Assembly: GCA_014871385.1 (NCBI GenBank)
Contig: CM026427.1
Location: 124,001-188,000, forward strand
DNA length: 64,000 nucleotides
Direction: 5' to 3'
Origin: Ceratodon purpureus
Lineage: Eukaryota; Streptophyta; Bryopsida; Pseudoditrichales; Ditrichaceae
Positions 47,378 to 59,749 of this stretch are shown piece by piece. Numbering within the stretch: the first letter of the stretch is position 1; the number at the start of each line of letters is the position of its first letter. A program made the position numbers and the translations under genes. Under the pieces are notes generated by a model that had not been told where the DNA came from, did no database searches, and saw nothing but the letters and a program-made list of their open reading frames with translations.

Positions 47378-48459
47378 GCACATGGGATTTGTGACGTTTG
47401 GTACTAATAACTTTGCGGGACCCTTATTTGTACTCGGTCAGATATTGGAATTTGGAACAAGTACTATCAAGCATATCCAACATCTCCAATTCAATGGTTG
47501 CAATTATTGAGTAAGACATAACATTCACTCTCATTCTTTCAAGTGTAGCTTGGATCATATTGAGACCTATCTAAATTCTCTTTGGATTGGTTTACAAAAG
47601 CTTTATAAGCAAGGAACATAGACATTGATGAACTCCAAAACTTGGTATGGATAATGGTTGCATTAAGATGCTTGACTTGGAGCTTTTGAAGACAAGTTTG
47701 AATCAAAGTGTTCAAGGCATTCATAAACATAGACATTACAACATAAACATTTACTTTTCTCTCACTTAAGTTATTCCATGACTATTATACAATTTCTTTT
47801 TTCCAATCTATATATTTGTTTATGTTGCCATATTGTTATAAAGAGGAGCTAAAGAAGTGGGTGTTTCTATGGGGATGCAGATTGAGAATATGACAGGGCA
47901 TAGACAAAGCGATGTACCCAATTTTTTTTGGTATGGGGCAACTCGGTGTCGGTGTCTTCCGTGACGCTTTTAGTTTTGAGGAATGACATTGTAGACTTTA
48001 GCCTTTTCCTCAATTGCAACCTCTTTTTCATCAATGCCATTTGATACGGCGTCCATTTTGCAATCAATTCATTGCCGTGTTTGCCATAGTAACTTGTATT
48101 TTTGTATCATTTTGGTAAAGATTAGTGACTCTTTTCTTCTACTCTGGTTGCTATTATTGCATGACTCAATCTTCTTTTCTTTTCATGATGAATCACACTT
48201 AAAAGTACAAGTTCTATGTAATCTTCTTCACTCGTTTCCATTAGTACTTCTCGCATACAAGTGCGTTTTGAACTGTGTATTGACTCATATGCAGTCAGCC
48301 ATGCATTCCAATGACTAGTCATTCCTTATGATGGTCTTTTTATTGTTAGAAGGTGACTCGAGGCCACGGACAAGGACAATTTGGAGATACAATAGACAAT
48401 AAGGATTTTTGCGCAATCAACTATTGGGAAGCTACACTGATAAAATGTTTCGAGACTGA
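47378..48459. other. Intergenic, nothing recognised
   Basis: AT-rich sequence between MITE 2 and the HARBI1 remnant. It may contain the remains of the HARBI1 element's own 5' region, but no terminal repeat could be picked out. Confidence 0.45.
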
Positions 48460-49376
48460 ATGAGGGTCAATAGTACAAAGACTTTTCGTTTTCTGTGTGA
48501 ACTTCTTGCACCAAGCATTAAAAAAATTGATACTCTTGTGACATCTATTGTGGACATTGAAACTAGAGTTGCAATTATCCTTGTAAGACTTGCAACTGGT
48601 AATACATTATCTATGATTGGAGACTTGTGTGGTACAACAACCAGCACCACCTCCGTAATTGTAAGACAATGCTGCAAAGCCATCAAAAAACATTAAATTA
48701 TCTATAGTCATTGATAAAATGACTCAAAGCAAAGTGAAGACAATATCTGAGGAGTTTGAATCTTTGAAAGGTATACCTTATATAATGGGTGCTATTGATG
48801 GTTCTTACATACCAATTATGGCTCCAAGTAAAAAAGCTCCAGAATATTATTGTCGAAAAGGATATTACTCGGTACTTTTACAAAGTATTGTGTTTGGACA
48901 ATGTAAGTTCTGGGACTTTGATTTTGGATGGGCATGAAGCTGTCATGATTGGTCTGTATTTCAAAGAAGTACTATAGGGCGAAATGTTATGAAGGATAAT
49001 TGTTTACCTTACAAATTAATTGGCGATGCTGCATATCCTATGAGATTTTGGTTTTATAGCCCATTCAAAGAAGAAAAGGAAGGATTATCAAGAGAGAAGG
49101 CTCATTGGAATTACATCCAATCAAGTATTAGGATGGCAGTAGAAAGAGTTTTTGGATGCTAAAATAGACGATGGAGGATTCTTCTAAAACGAATTGATGT
49201 GCTTTTAGAAAATTTACCAGATATTGTCACAGGTTGCATTTGCTTACATAATTTCTGCATTATACATGGTGATGGCTTCTATATGCGTTGGGCAAGAGAA
49301 GCACAAAAAGATATTCAAGATTATTCAGACAAGCAATTTGGTGACTTGGTGACTACTGCTCATGACGTTGAAGGAT
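48460..49376 (+). pseudogene. HARBI1-like (PIF/Harbinger) transposase pseudogene
   Basis: The text matches the DDE_Tnp_4 family in order: TRVAIILVRLATGNTLSMIG, TTTSTTSVIVRQCCKAI, then after a stop GIPYIMGAIDGSYIPI (first catalytic D), KGYYSVLLQ, then a shifted frame with LIGDAAYPMRFWFYSPF (second D), NYIQSSIRMAVERVFG (catalytic E) and RRWRILLKRIDVLLENLPDI. At least two stops (after CCKAIKKH and after VFGC) and one or more frameshifts destroy it. Its C-terminal frame stops at 49376-49378, exactly at the start of the block shared with copy A. Confidence 0.85.
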
Positions 49377-49690
49377 GAAAGTTCGTATGTGAGCGGAGAG
49401 CGTAGAGCGGAGAGCGGAGAGCACAGAATGGAGAGCACAGAAATGACAATTAGCCAAATTTTTAAAAGCAAAGTAGACCCTATAACCGTGGAAAATTACT
49501 AAAATAAGGCATGAATTTCTTACCTTTTTTAGGAAAAGAGTATATTACCGTGGAATTCAGGGTTATCTCTGGTAAGAATTTCTTACGTTTGTTTTCTGAG
49601 ATAAAAATTAGGGCTGATGTCATGATGACGTCATGCATACATTCTTTTAGATTGGTGCCTTATTGGATCAAGATACGAGTATTCCAGCAT
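49377..49690. repeat. 3' flank of copy B, inverted counterpart of 1430-1723
   Basis: It starts GAAAGTTCGTATGTGAGCGG, then a GAGCGGA/GAGCACAG minisatellite, the TATAACCGTGGAAAATT and TTACCGTGGAATT motifs, and GATGTCATGATGACGTCATG. This is the reverse complement of the copy A flank with scattered differences and a longer minisatellite. The left edge coincides with the end of the HARBI1-like frame. Confidence 0.75.
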
Positions 49691-49903
49691 GATGTTTTTA
49701 GATAATATAGGTAATTCTACGAATAAGAAAACTCGAAACCAGCAAAAAGAAATGGTCTCAAAAGTTCGTGGCATATTTCAGAGTTCGTGTACAATAATGG
49801 AGTAGCTGAAACCAAGATGTACACCAAGTCAGACTGGTTGTCTTCGTCGAAGAATTCTCCGTCTTTAGATAAGACCATTCCTAGCTTAAATGTCAAGCAA
49901 CAA

Positions 49904-50511
49904 TCTATATAAACCTTAGCAGTTGTCCTTGAAGTTGTATTAGCTCAATGATTTATGTAGAGCTTAAGCTTGTACTTGCTAGGGAGTTGTTTGAAGGTAT
50001 GGGAGATTCATTTGAGGTCGTTGCCTGTGAAACGATTTTGCAGGATTTGCTTAAGCGGATGGTAGATGGGCCTAACCCCTGGGATCATATAGGTAGTAGT
50101 GCAACGCAGGGTTGGACTCCTCCGACTGTTATCACGTTTGAAGACGTCGAGAACGCTCGTGCTGTGTCGAAGAGTTGCAAGCGTGAGATTGACTACAGTC
50201 CTGAATACGCATGCCTTCGACTAGCGAGGTGGGATTACTTTTTGTACGAGGGTCGCCATTGGAGTCCGAAGGACGAATACGAAGTTAATCGGTTCAACAT
50301 CAACTGGAGTGTTTTTAGGAATTCTTGGACACTTGCAAATCCAATAAACAACGAGAGGTTGGAGACAGCGTCCCCTGGAGAACTTAGTTGCGTTGAGTTA
50401 GATCAGTTGAGGTCATTGCTATCTGCCAATGGGAATGAGGTCTTGGATGTGCCGGAAGGAGATATAAATTTCTCCAAGAGATGGTATCTGGATCTCTCCC
50501 AAGAATGGTAA
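49904..50511 (+). CDS. Unknown 187-aa protein, convergent to copy B
   Basis: A single open frame from ATG 49948 to 50511, with CTATATAAACC (a TATA box) at about 49904-49914, too close to the ATG for a long leader. The protein is mildly acidic with no signal peptide or membrane segment. It has notable text such as EYACLRLARWDYFLYEGRHW and FNINWSVFRNSWTLANP. I do not recognise a family. It lies between the stop of copy B and the shared terminal block; in copy A the corresponding interval (about 1340-1430) lacks it, so it was inserted in B or deleted from A. It could be cargo of the same unit. Confidence 0.5.
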
Positions 50512-53500
50512 CATAGCTATGGAAATGTGGGATTTTGAATGATTAAGACAGTAATTACAACATTCGATATCTTTTGAGCATTTCAGTCGTAACATTTCAT
50601 TGTTCATATTACATTTGAGCATTACAATTGTGACATTTCATCCTTTACATACACGGATACGAACTGCAAATGAGAATCATTACTACTGTAGGGTGTTTGC
50701 AGAAGAGTAGACAAAGGGTAATGCAATCAATTCCAATTAAATCAAATCAAATAGGATGGAAACAATGATAGAGCGATGCCTCATTCAGACTCACGACATG
50801 CTACAATCGCTACTTCCACTCTCAGAACTAGATGACTCTGAGTCTCCTTCTACAGCCTCTTCATCGACAAATACAAGGGCCCGAGGATCAAAAGTATTTG
50901 GCCGACTAGCAACATATGTAAGGGCTCCAGATTGAAACGCCTCTGCTAAGCCCTCTGCGTAGTCCGGAAGTACATAAGGCTGAGTCAGACTGGAATGAAG
51001 ACGCCACGATGGAATGGACACGGGCCTTGGCCTACGTGGCGGTGTTGCCGCAATTACTCTGCAAAAGAAAATCAGGAGTGGTAAGTATAAGTGGGTGAAG
51101 ATGGAATCAGTAAAGAAGCAAAGAGAACTAGCGAAGAGAAATGAAGAAGAACTTACACTACTTATCTCGTCTTGCTCTCTTTGGAGGTGCGTCTTCAATT
51201 GCTGCCGGTCGAGGATGTTTTGGAGGGCCCATGGCGGATGACGTAGCCATATACGGCTTGAGAAGGGCATTGAATATGGCTTCGTCCTCCTCACAAGCTA
51301 GAATATGACGACCAATACTCTAGCAAGCCTTGATAGAGGCTCCTGAAAACCCGTAGCACAAGAAAGAAGTCAGTCCCAGTGGAGAAAATCAGAGGATTGG
51401 AAATGCAGAAACTGTTAATGAAGGATTACGTGTTCCTGCCATCCACTCGAAGATTATGTCACCAGGCTTGGTCATCTCCTCAATTATGCCCTGCATCATC
51501 TCAGGGGCTTTCTCCCTTGAGCCTCTCCACGGCACCTCCCCATTCATGTGCTGCGATTCCACATCGGTGAAGTTGAGAATGGCATCACTCTCGGTAATGT
51601 GGAGGTCGTTGAATACGACATCGGATTTCTTCGTTTGAAAAGAGAACTTGGATGGGGGGTGACCACCACGAATGAAGACGCGCACCCAGAATCGAAGAGA
51701 CTGCGAGACACAAAAATATGTGAGTGTAATTAATAAGAAAACTTAGTAGAATGCAAAGACAAGCAATGATTATGATGTACATACCAAGGAACCGGGCATC
51801 GTAGGGTGAGCCAAGCCTAGTGCATTGAAGCCCCACCAGTCTCGGTGCTGCACGAAGCGATCAACAGTAGCCACTTCAGAAATCTTCGAAGCCAGACCTT
51901 GGTCGTTGTTGTGGATGATGCAGAGAGCACCATCATACTGCAAGAAATGTCTTGCAAATTCGAAGAGTTCCTCCAAATACTCCTTACCACGTTTGTTCCA
52001 AGATGGAGTGACGTAGGGGGGATTGGATATCGTAGGGACCGGAAGATTCTCAGGAATGTTGGCAATGATCAAGTTGAATCCCAAGTGATTCTGCTCTATG
52101 CATCTTGGCGGAACTCGGTTCTTGCGGCCTGCTCCAAACTTGAGTAAACAAGAAATCAAAGTTAGAAATTAAAAGGTTTCTAGCATTGTACATATTTAAG
52201 AGAAAGCACTAAGAAACGGATCATACCATTCGAACGATGTCTATAGCCTTGTTCCATTCGTGATCGCCACCCACGGCAGAGAGCTGCTTGTGTCGAAGCA
52301 GAACCGAATCCACAGAGGAGTTCATGACATAAACCTGAGAGGAATTTGGAGTTCCAGCGGAAGAGGTAGTCTGCGGAAATTTCTTGGTTTTCCTCTGCTC
52401 GAGGAGACTTCTGGTGATCCCGGAAGCACTGATCGAGGAAGGAGTCGGCGAAGAAGTTGAAGAAGGCTTCGTAACGACATTACCTGGAGAGGGCTCTGGT
52501 GCCTGTTGCCGTGGCGCGGAAGACTCCGCACCGGTTTGCTGTGATGCCTCTGACTGAGAACGCAGAGATTTAAGTCGCCTTCCTCTCCCTCTCTTTGGTG
52601 GAGGAGCAGAAGATTGATCCTGCTCTCCTTCTTGACCTTCTGCATCATCCACGGAGTCCTCGACCACAACCTCACCCCCATTGCGTAGCATCTTGACCTC
52701 CGCCTCCGAGTCAATAGTGAAACCACCAATACAATCAAGATACCAGCATCCAGCATCCAGGTGAGTACCTTTGTACCTTCTCAACTGGTGTGGAGAATAG
52801 ATACAGTGGTCCAAGCTTCTCATCGTCAAAGCATTGAAGTACTTGGGGAGCTGCTGGACCGTGATGGCCCCCTTCAGTAGAAGCTCTCGCTTGAAGTACC
52901 TAAGCGATGACATTTAGAAGGTTAGTATAAGAAATCAGTAGAATGAAAATTATGAAATGCAAATGCGATTAAGTAAGGTAACGTACCGGTAAGTAACCCG
53001 CTTGACAACTTGAGCTGTTCCTGGGAATTTAGCGAAGTTGGACTTCTTGTCGAAGGGCTTCTCAGCCTTTTTTCCAATGAACGTAGGAAAGGCCTTGTCC
53101 CACAACAGAATACGTGAACTCTCGACAAAATCGCCCGGCTGTTGGACATCAGGAAATGCCTTCCAATTGATTTCGAGGTTCTCTGCCCTGAATATGTCCT
53201 CCACCTCGTTGATGACGGCTTCCTCCAACTGTGATACGGAATTCATATCAGTAGCAACGAGATAGAATTCAGTGAGATAATAAAGGAACATGGAATTAGA
53301 AAGGTTTTTTTATGAAACCTACCCCAGCCCAGAATGAAGCATTGGTCAACCATGGGTCGAATTCAATGTCCTTGAATTCAGATGGCAGAAATCAGTAAGA
53401 CATTCGTGAACTTAGAGATGAGTTCCACCACCTTAACCAACGAGCCTTGTATTTGGCCTCAACGGCCGCTAGAACAATCTTCTGAAGCTTATCGAGTGAC

Positions 53501-55391
53501 ATCTCAGGCTTATTGTTGAGACTGAAATGGCGATTGATCTGCAAGTAGCACCAAAGTTTTAAAAAGTATTAATACAGAAATTGTTGTAGTGATACGAAAT
53601 ATTTAACTAGACAATGATGAGGGAGTCACCTCATTGAGAAAGTCGTCACCATTCTTGGGATTTGCAATGGCCAAGTACTTGGTAAAGTCCTTCTTCCTGA
53701 TGGCTTCGACCATTCTATCTGATGCCTCATTCATGACATCCCAAACCGCACTTGCAGACTGCTCATCCTCCGGTGTGTTGTTGAGGTAGGCCCTGGCTGC
53801 TTCATCCGAGGCCACTGCGATTTCCCGCTGTAGAAAGTGAATTAAAACTTAGGGAATTCCATGATTATTGAATAATAATGAGCAAAGAGAGAGTGGAGGT
53901 AGAACTTACTCGATACAAAAATGCGATGAAAACTTTAGTTGTCAAGGGAAACCAGGAGGGATTAGGTGGCTTGTTCTTCAAACATGCGTCAAATTCTTCA
54001 GGACTGAGGAGGTCTTTAAATTCCTCCAGCTTCATCATTCCGAATGAGCGGATTCAAAATAGTTTTGCGGGGAGATTACTCTTGACGTGGTCATTCTCAG
54101 TCGACCTGAAAATAAACCAAAATACGTATTATGAATAATAGAGATGAGATAAGGTAACAAATGAAAAAACAGTAAAAAAGAAACAAGTACTACCTAGTTG
54201 ATGTCATGCATTGCGTGAAGAAGATTGCCAACATGGCCGCGGGGGTCAAGTAGTATGCAGTGCACAGATTTGTGCCATGATGGGTCGTCTGCATGGTGCT
54301 TGTTGATATGACGAAGCCATGCTGAGAGGCGATGGTTACCTTCCCAGACAAAGAACATCTATCCCGAGAATTGCGATCACTACTCGTCTCCTTGAATCTC
54401 ATATTCAAAAGCATCATTCGCGTCCCTCCATAATGGGCTCCAACCGGCCATGAGCTCATCCGTAACATCTCTTGTCTGCTCTTCGTTGGTGTACATAGAG
54501 ATGTACATGACGCGGTCCCCATCTCTATATCCCTGAACAAACTCTCGCTCCAAATGCTGTACCCCTATTTCACCTACTGGTCTGACCTTGGCCATTGGGA
54601 TCATCCTGCACAGGGGCACCATCAATCTCGACTTCTGCGATGGTTTGATCCTGAGGTTGTTGATGACGGCTATAGAGTCCACCTTGTATTGTGTTCGATG
54701 TTGCAATTTCCCTTCCCTAGCAGTCTTCAAGTTTATCGGACAAGATGGTTTGACCATCATATCTTGTGTTTGCGTAACCTCCCAGAAGACGTGCAAATTA
54801 ACAGAGGAATCACAATCAACGAAAGGAATACAAAGAAGACAAGTACGTAAAAGAGAATAACAATATAATTTTATATTGTTAACTCTTTTGTAACAACTCA
54901 ATTCTCATATAAGTTTGGAAGAACTATCTATGTGACGCACGGCTATAGTACTCCTTAGCAGGGTTGTCATAATAGACGGACGGGCCATAAAATTGTCGTG
55001 TAGTCACGTGACGGACGTGACAGACGGTTATCGGACGGACGCTTATCGGATGGGCTCCCCCGCGCAAGCAAAATTACTGTCCTCACAGTTTACTACTGTT
55101 TACCATGGGTGGCGCCCGTCGTCGCGTTTGCTCGCGCCCGTAGGCACACGCGCGAGCACTCGGGCGCGCGCAAAAAAAAAATTAAAAAAAAAAAATTAAA
55201 AAAAAAAAAAAAAAATTTGTTTTTGGTTTTTTGGTGCTCGCGCCTGAATGCTCGCGCCCGTAGGCACGCGCGCGCGCGCAAAAAAATAAAAAAAATTAAA
55301 TAAATAAATAAAAAATGGTTTTTTGGTGCACGCGCCCACATGCTCGCGCCCGTAGGCACGCGCGCGAGCACTCGGGCGCGCCCAGAAAAAA

Positions 55392-55437
<46 letters not shown>

Positions 55438-55929
55438 TTATTTTTATTTTTATTTTTTTTTGGTGCGCGCGCCAGAGTGCTCGCGCGCGTGCCTACGGGC
55501 GCGAGCATTCAGGCGCGAGACTTTCACAAAGAAATTGTTCATTTCATTTTGGTGATAGTTCATCCTTTGGGCATGTACATGTAGGCATGTACATAGGAAA
55601 AAATAAATCACCAAAATGAAATGAACAACTTCTTGGTGGAGGTTGGGTGCGTGCGTGTCGGTGTGCGTAGAAAAAACTAGCACAAAAATGAAATGAAACC
55701 GAACTCCCAAAACTCATGTAGATATGTTCTTGTATGATTTGAATCCTGATTTTTGTACTATTAAAGTTATTCTTGTTAAATATAGTTTTATATTTTGTTC
55801 ATGATTGCATTCATTAATTAAATATGTAAATAACTTATATTTCATGTTATTCTTAAATTTATTTACCATGTTTCATTCAATTGGCACATATAATAAGTTT
55901 ACATAACAAATATAGGAAAAAAAATACAT

Positions 55930-56720
55930 CATAGACTTGGAATGATAAAATAAATACATGATAGACTAAGAATGGAAGAAAAAGAAAACAAGAAGATAGA
56001 ATGGAATAGTAATGAACTTCAAAATAACAAAATGATAGAATACAAGACAATTAGAAAAATAAATAAAAATAAAAGATGGAATGTGTGACTAATGGAAGAA
56101 TAAACAAATAAATAAATACATTATAGACTAAGGTTGGAAGAAAAAAAAAACAAGAAGATAGAATGGAATAATAATGAAGTTAAAAATAACAAGATGATAG
56201 AATAGAAGACAATTGGAAAAATAAATAAAAATAAAAGATGGCATGGGCGACTAATCGAAGAATAAATAAATAAATAAATACATCATCCACTAGAAATGGA
56301 AGAAAAGGAAAACAAGAAGATAGAATGGAATTATAATGAAGTTAAAAGGGACGAGATGATAGAATGGAAGACAATTGGAAATTTTAATACATAAAAATAA
56401 AAGATAGAATGTGAAACCAATGGAAGAATAAATAAATAAATAAATACATGATAGGCTAAGAATGGAAGAAAAGGAAAAGAAAAAGATAGAATGGAATTAT
56501 AATGAAGTTAAAGGAATGAGATGATAGAATGGAAGACAATTGGAAATTTTAATATATAAAAATAAAAGATAGAATGTAAGACCAAGGGAAGGCTAATAAA
56601 ATAAATAAATACATCATCCACTGGATATAGAAGAAAACGAAAACGAGAAGATAGAATGGAAGAAGAATAGAAAAATCAACAAATAAAGGGATAGAATGGG
56701 AGAAATATAAAAAAAAGTCA
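55930..56720. repeat. A-rich tandem repeats of about 160 bp inside the hAT-like element
   Basis: About five degenerate units built on GATAGACTAAGAATGGAAG, GAAGATAGAATGGAAT and AAATAAATAAATA. They are non-coding. The interval 55400-55430 just to the left contains an (AT)n tract. Confidence 0.75.
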
Positions 56721-57289
56721 TGGATAAAAAGCCATCAAGTGTGATGAACGACATAGTCAACAATGAATTGACGTTTCAATAGATTACGATTTAATCAACG
56801 CGAAGATAGTGGAAATGTACACAAAATGTTCTAGTTTAAACAAAATTAAACTAACTCCAAAATCTTCTACTAATCTAATTATCTATGCCTTTTGCTACTA
56901 CTTTAATTCTAATATCATATTACAAAAATATTCTCATCACTCATCGATCTCCATCACATCGCGTATTGAGCAATTGAGTTCCTTGGTCTAGCAACAATTA
57001 TTTGTGCATAAAATTGCAATGAACACCTTCTTGCTGGAAGTCCGATGCAAGCTATCAGGCGAGTGCGGACGGGCGCCAATACTCGGGCGCGAGCATACCG
57101 GCGAGTGTAAAGGAGGAAGTAGCACCAAAATGAAATGATCAAGAACTTGGTGGAAGTCCGGCGCACGCCATCGGGCGAGTGCGGACGGGCGAGTGCGGAC
57201 GGGCGCGAGCATACGGGCGAGCGCGAGCATACGGGCGAGTGCGGAAAAAATAAATAAATAAATAAATAAAATAAAAAATTCAGAACTTT

Positions 57290-57379
57290 GGCTGGTTTCT
57301 GTGTGTGCGTTCGCTGATACGCTCGCGCCCGTCTGCGTGCGCGCGAGTGCGGACGGGCGCGAACCTATAGACGAGTGCG

Positions 57380-57417
<38 letters not shown>

Positions 57418-57813
57418 CAGAACTTTAACTGGTTTCTGAGTGCGCATTCGTTGTTAGGTTCGCGCCCGTCTGCGCGCACGCGAGTGCGGACGGGCGCGAA
57501 CATACGGGCGAGTGCGAAAAAAAAAAAAAAAAAAAAAAAAATTTCTTTTTCAGAACTTTGGCTGGTTTCTGAGTGCGCGATCGCTGATACGTTCGCGCCC
57601 GTCTGCGCGCGCGCGAGTGCGGACGGGCGCCAACATACGGGCGAGAGCGAAAAATAAAAAATAAAAAATAAAAAAAATAAATAAAATTTCAGAACTTTGG
57701 CTGGTTTCTGTGTGCGCGTTCGCTGATACGCTCGCGCCCGTCTGCGTGCGCGCGAGTGCGGACGGGTGCGAACCTATAGACGAGTGCGGACGGGCGCGAA
57801 CCTACAGACGAGT

Positions 57814-57846
<33 letters not shown>

Positions 57847-57945
57847 CAGAACTTTGGCTGGTTTCTGAGTGCGCATTCGCTGTTACGTTCGCGCCCGTCT
57901 GCGCGCACGCGAGTGCGGACGGGCGCGAACATACGGGCGAGTGCG

Positions 57946-57976
<31 letters not shown>

Positions 57977-58243
57977 TTTTCAGAACTTTGGCTGGTTTCT
58001 GAGTGCGCGATCGCTGATACGTTCGCGCCCGTCTGCGCGCGCGCGAGTGCGGACGGGCGCCAACATACGGGCGAGAGCGAAAAATAAAAAATAAAAAATA
58101 AAAAAAATAAATAAAATTTCAGAACTTTGGCTGGTTTCTGTGTGCGCGTTCGCTGATACGCTCGCGCCCGTCTGCGTGCGCGCGAGTGCGGACGGGTGCG
58201 AACCTATAGACGAGTGCGGACGGGCGCGAACCTACAGACGAGT

Positions 58244-58276
<33 letters not shown>

Positions 58277-58381
58277 CAGAACTTTGGCTGGTTTCTGAGT
58301 GCGCATTCGCTGTTACGTTCGCGCCCGTCTGCGCGCGCGCGAGTGCGGACGGGCGCGAACGTACGGACGAGTGCGAAAAAA

Positions 58382-58413
<32 letters not shown>

Positions 58414-58515
58414 CAGAACTTTGGCTGGTTTCTGAGTGCGCGTTCGCTGATACGCTCGCGCCCATCTGCGTGCGCGCGAGTGCGGACGGGCGCGAACGTA
58501 TGGGCGAGTGCGAAA

Positions 58516-58549
<34 letters not shown>

Positions 58550-58810
58550 TCAGAACTTTGGCTGATTTCTGAGTGCGCATTCGCTGTTACGTTCGCACCC
58601 GTCTGCGCGCGCGCGAGTGCGGACGTGCGCGAACATACGGGCGAGTGCGAAAAAAAAAAAAAAAAAAAAAAAAAATTTTTTTTTTTAGAACTTTGGCTGG
58701 TTTCTGTGTGCGAGTTGGCTGATACGTTCGCGCCCGTCTGCGCGCGCGCGAGTGCGGACGGGAGCGAACATAAAGGCGAGTGCGAAAAAAAATAAAAAAA
58801 TAAATAAAAT
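57290..58810. repeat. CG-rich/poly(A) alternating tandem array inside the hAT-like element
   Basis: About ten units of roughly 130-150 bp. Each has AGAACTTTGGCTGGTTTCTG, then a CpG-dense stretch (TGCGCGCGCGAGTGCGGACG) and then 20-35 bp of A or A/T. A 430-bp block is duplicated nearly perfectly (57541 and 57971). ORFs across it are Arg/Lys-rich by composition only. Related CpG-dense units occur at 55115-55520. Confidence 0.85.
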
Positions 58811-59184
58811 AAATTTTTTTTTCGCACCTGCTTGTATGCTCGCGCCTGAATGGACGTGCGCGAGCGCGAGCGCGCGCGAAAGTCAGCGCTAGGTAAATTC
58901 GTTTTAACCTTACCGTGAGTCAACCGGTCAATTCCCTTATGTGACGGACACGGGGGTGTGTCTTGTCACCATGACGGACTAACGGACTAACGGACGGTCG
59001 TTCTATTTAGACAACCATGCTCCTTAGATCGTCTACAGTTCCAGTGACGGCGCCTCCTCCAAAATCGCCTGATCTGTTGGACAGAGCACGGCAGAATTGC
59101 CGGAAGAGCGAAGACAACATGGGCTGGCCTCCTCACTCTAATAGGCGAGGAAGGAGAGGGTGGAGACATAGGTGGTGAGCCCTG

Positions 59185-59268
59185 TGGAGGGGACGTGGGC
59201 ATGTAGCCCGAGGAAGTAGGCTCATACACCGGGGATGTAGGCATGTAGACTGGAGAGGTAGGCATGTA
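59185..59268 (-). other. Four RNA-polymerase-II-CTD-like heptads in copy B exon 3
   Basis: The minus strand encodes four consecutive 7-residue units: YMPTSPV, YMPTSPV, YEPTSSG and YMPTSPP, followed by a Ser/Pro-rich stretch (GSPPMSPPSPSSP). The Pol II heptad consensus is YSPTSPS. The match is exact for Tyr1, Pro3, Thr4 and Ser5 in all units. The reading frame is that of exon 3, whose phase matches its upstream exon. It is visible only in copy B because copy A starts further downstream. Confidence 0.8.
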
Positions 59269-59749
59269 CTGTGGAGAGTGGACCTCGAAAGGTCCACTTT
59301 CCACACCTACAGGGTTTGCTACATCATAGGTACAATAGTGCTGATCAAATGAATCCGAAAGATCGGAAACATTGACCACAGAAATGGGGGAAGTGGCGGA
59401 CATCTCAGGAGCATCCGATGATACCTAGAGTAGAAGAAATATAATGAGGGTTATATTCCACTTTTATAAGAGTAATATACAATGAAAATTGAAGGCCGAA
59501 CTCAACTTTATAAATCTTTGAAATTCATGGTCAATTTCAAAATAATGTAATACCTCGGTCTCTGCTGGCGTCGGGTTTTGACGTTCGCTCTCCAAAATAT
59601 CTTCATCGGATTCCTAATTCATAAACAAAGTATTGAGTATTAGGAAAAATAGCAACAATTAAGACTTAAGTTTTACTTAACCAGTATCACCACAAGCGGA
59701 AGTATCACCCATTGCCTCGCAAGCATGTGCCTAGCAGCAATATCACCAA

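Larger units (their letters stand above)
54959..59019. mobile_element. hAT-like non-autonomous element (4061 bp) inside copy B
   Basis: An 8-bp target duplication CTCCTTAG flanks it (54951-54958 and 59020-59027). Imperfect inverted ends are CAGGGTTGTCATAATAGACG at the left and, read inward from the right, CATGGTTGTCTAAATAGAAC. An 8-bp duplication and CA-starting ends are hAT features. The subterminal DNA is rich in GACGGAC/CCGTCCG motifs on both sides (CGGACGGACGC near 55030, CGGACTAACGGACGG near 58982), as expected for transposase binding sites. No transposase ORF is present; the interior is satellite-like. Confidence 0.8.

Noticed and set aside
50791-54901. Bacterial or phage contamination as the source of the methyltransferase
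   Set aside because: Both copies have multiple GT-AG introns in matching phases and sit among plant genes and plant transposons.
57301-58923. Arg/Lys-rich ORFs on both strands in the CG/poly(A) array
   Set aside because: They follow the tandem unit and its composition; the poly(A) runs encode Lys or Phe tracts only by chance.
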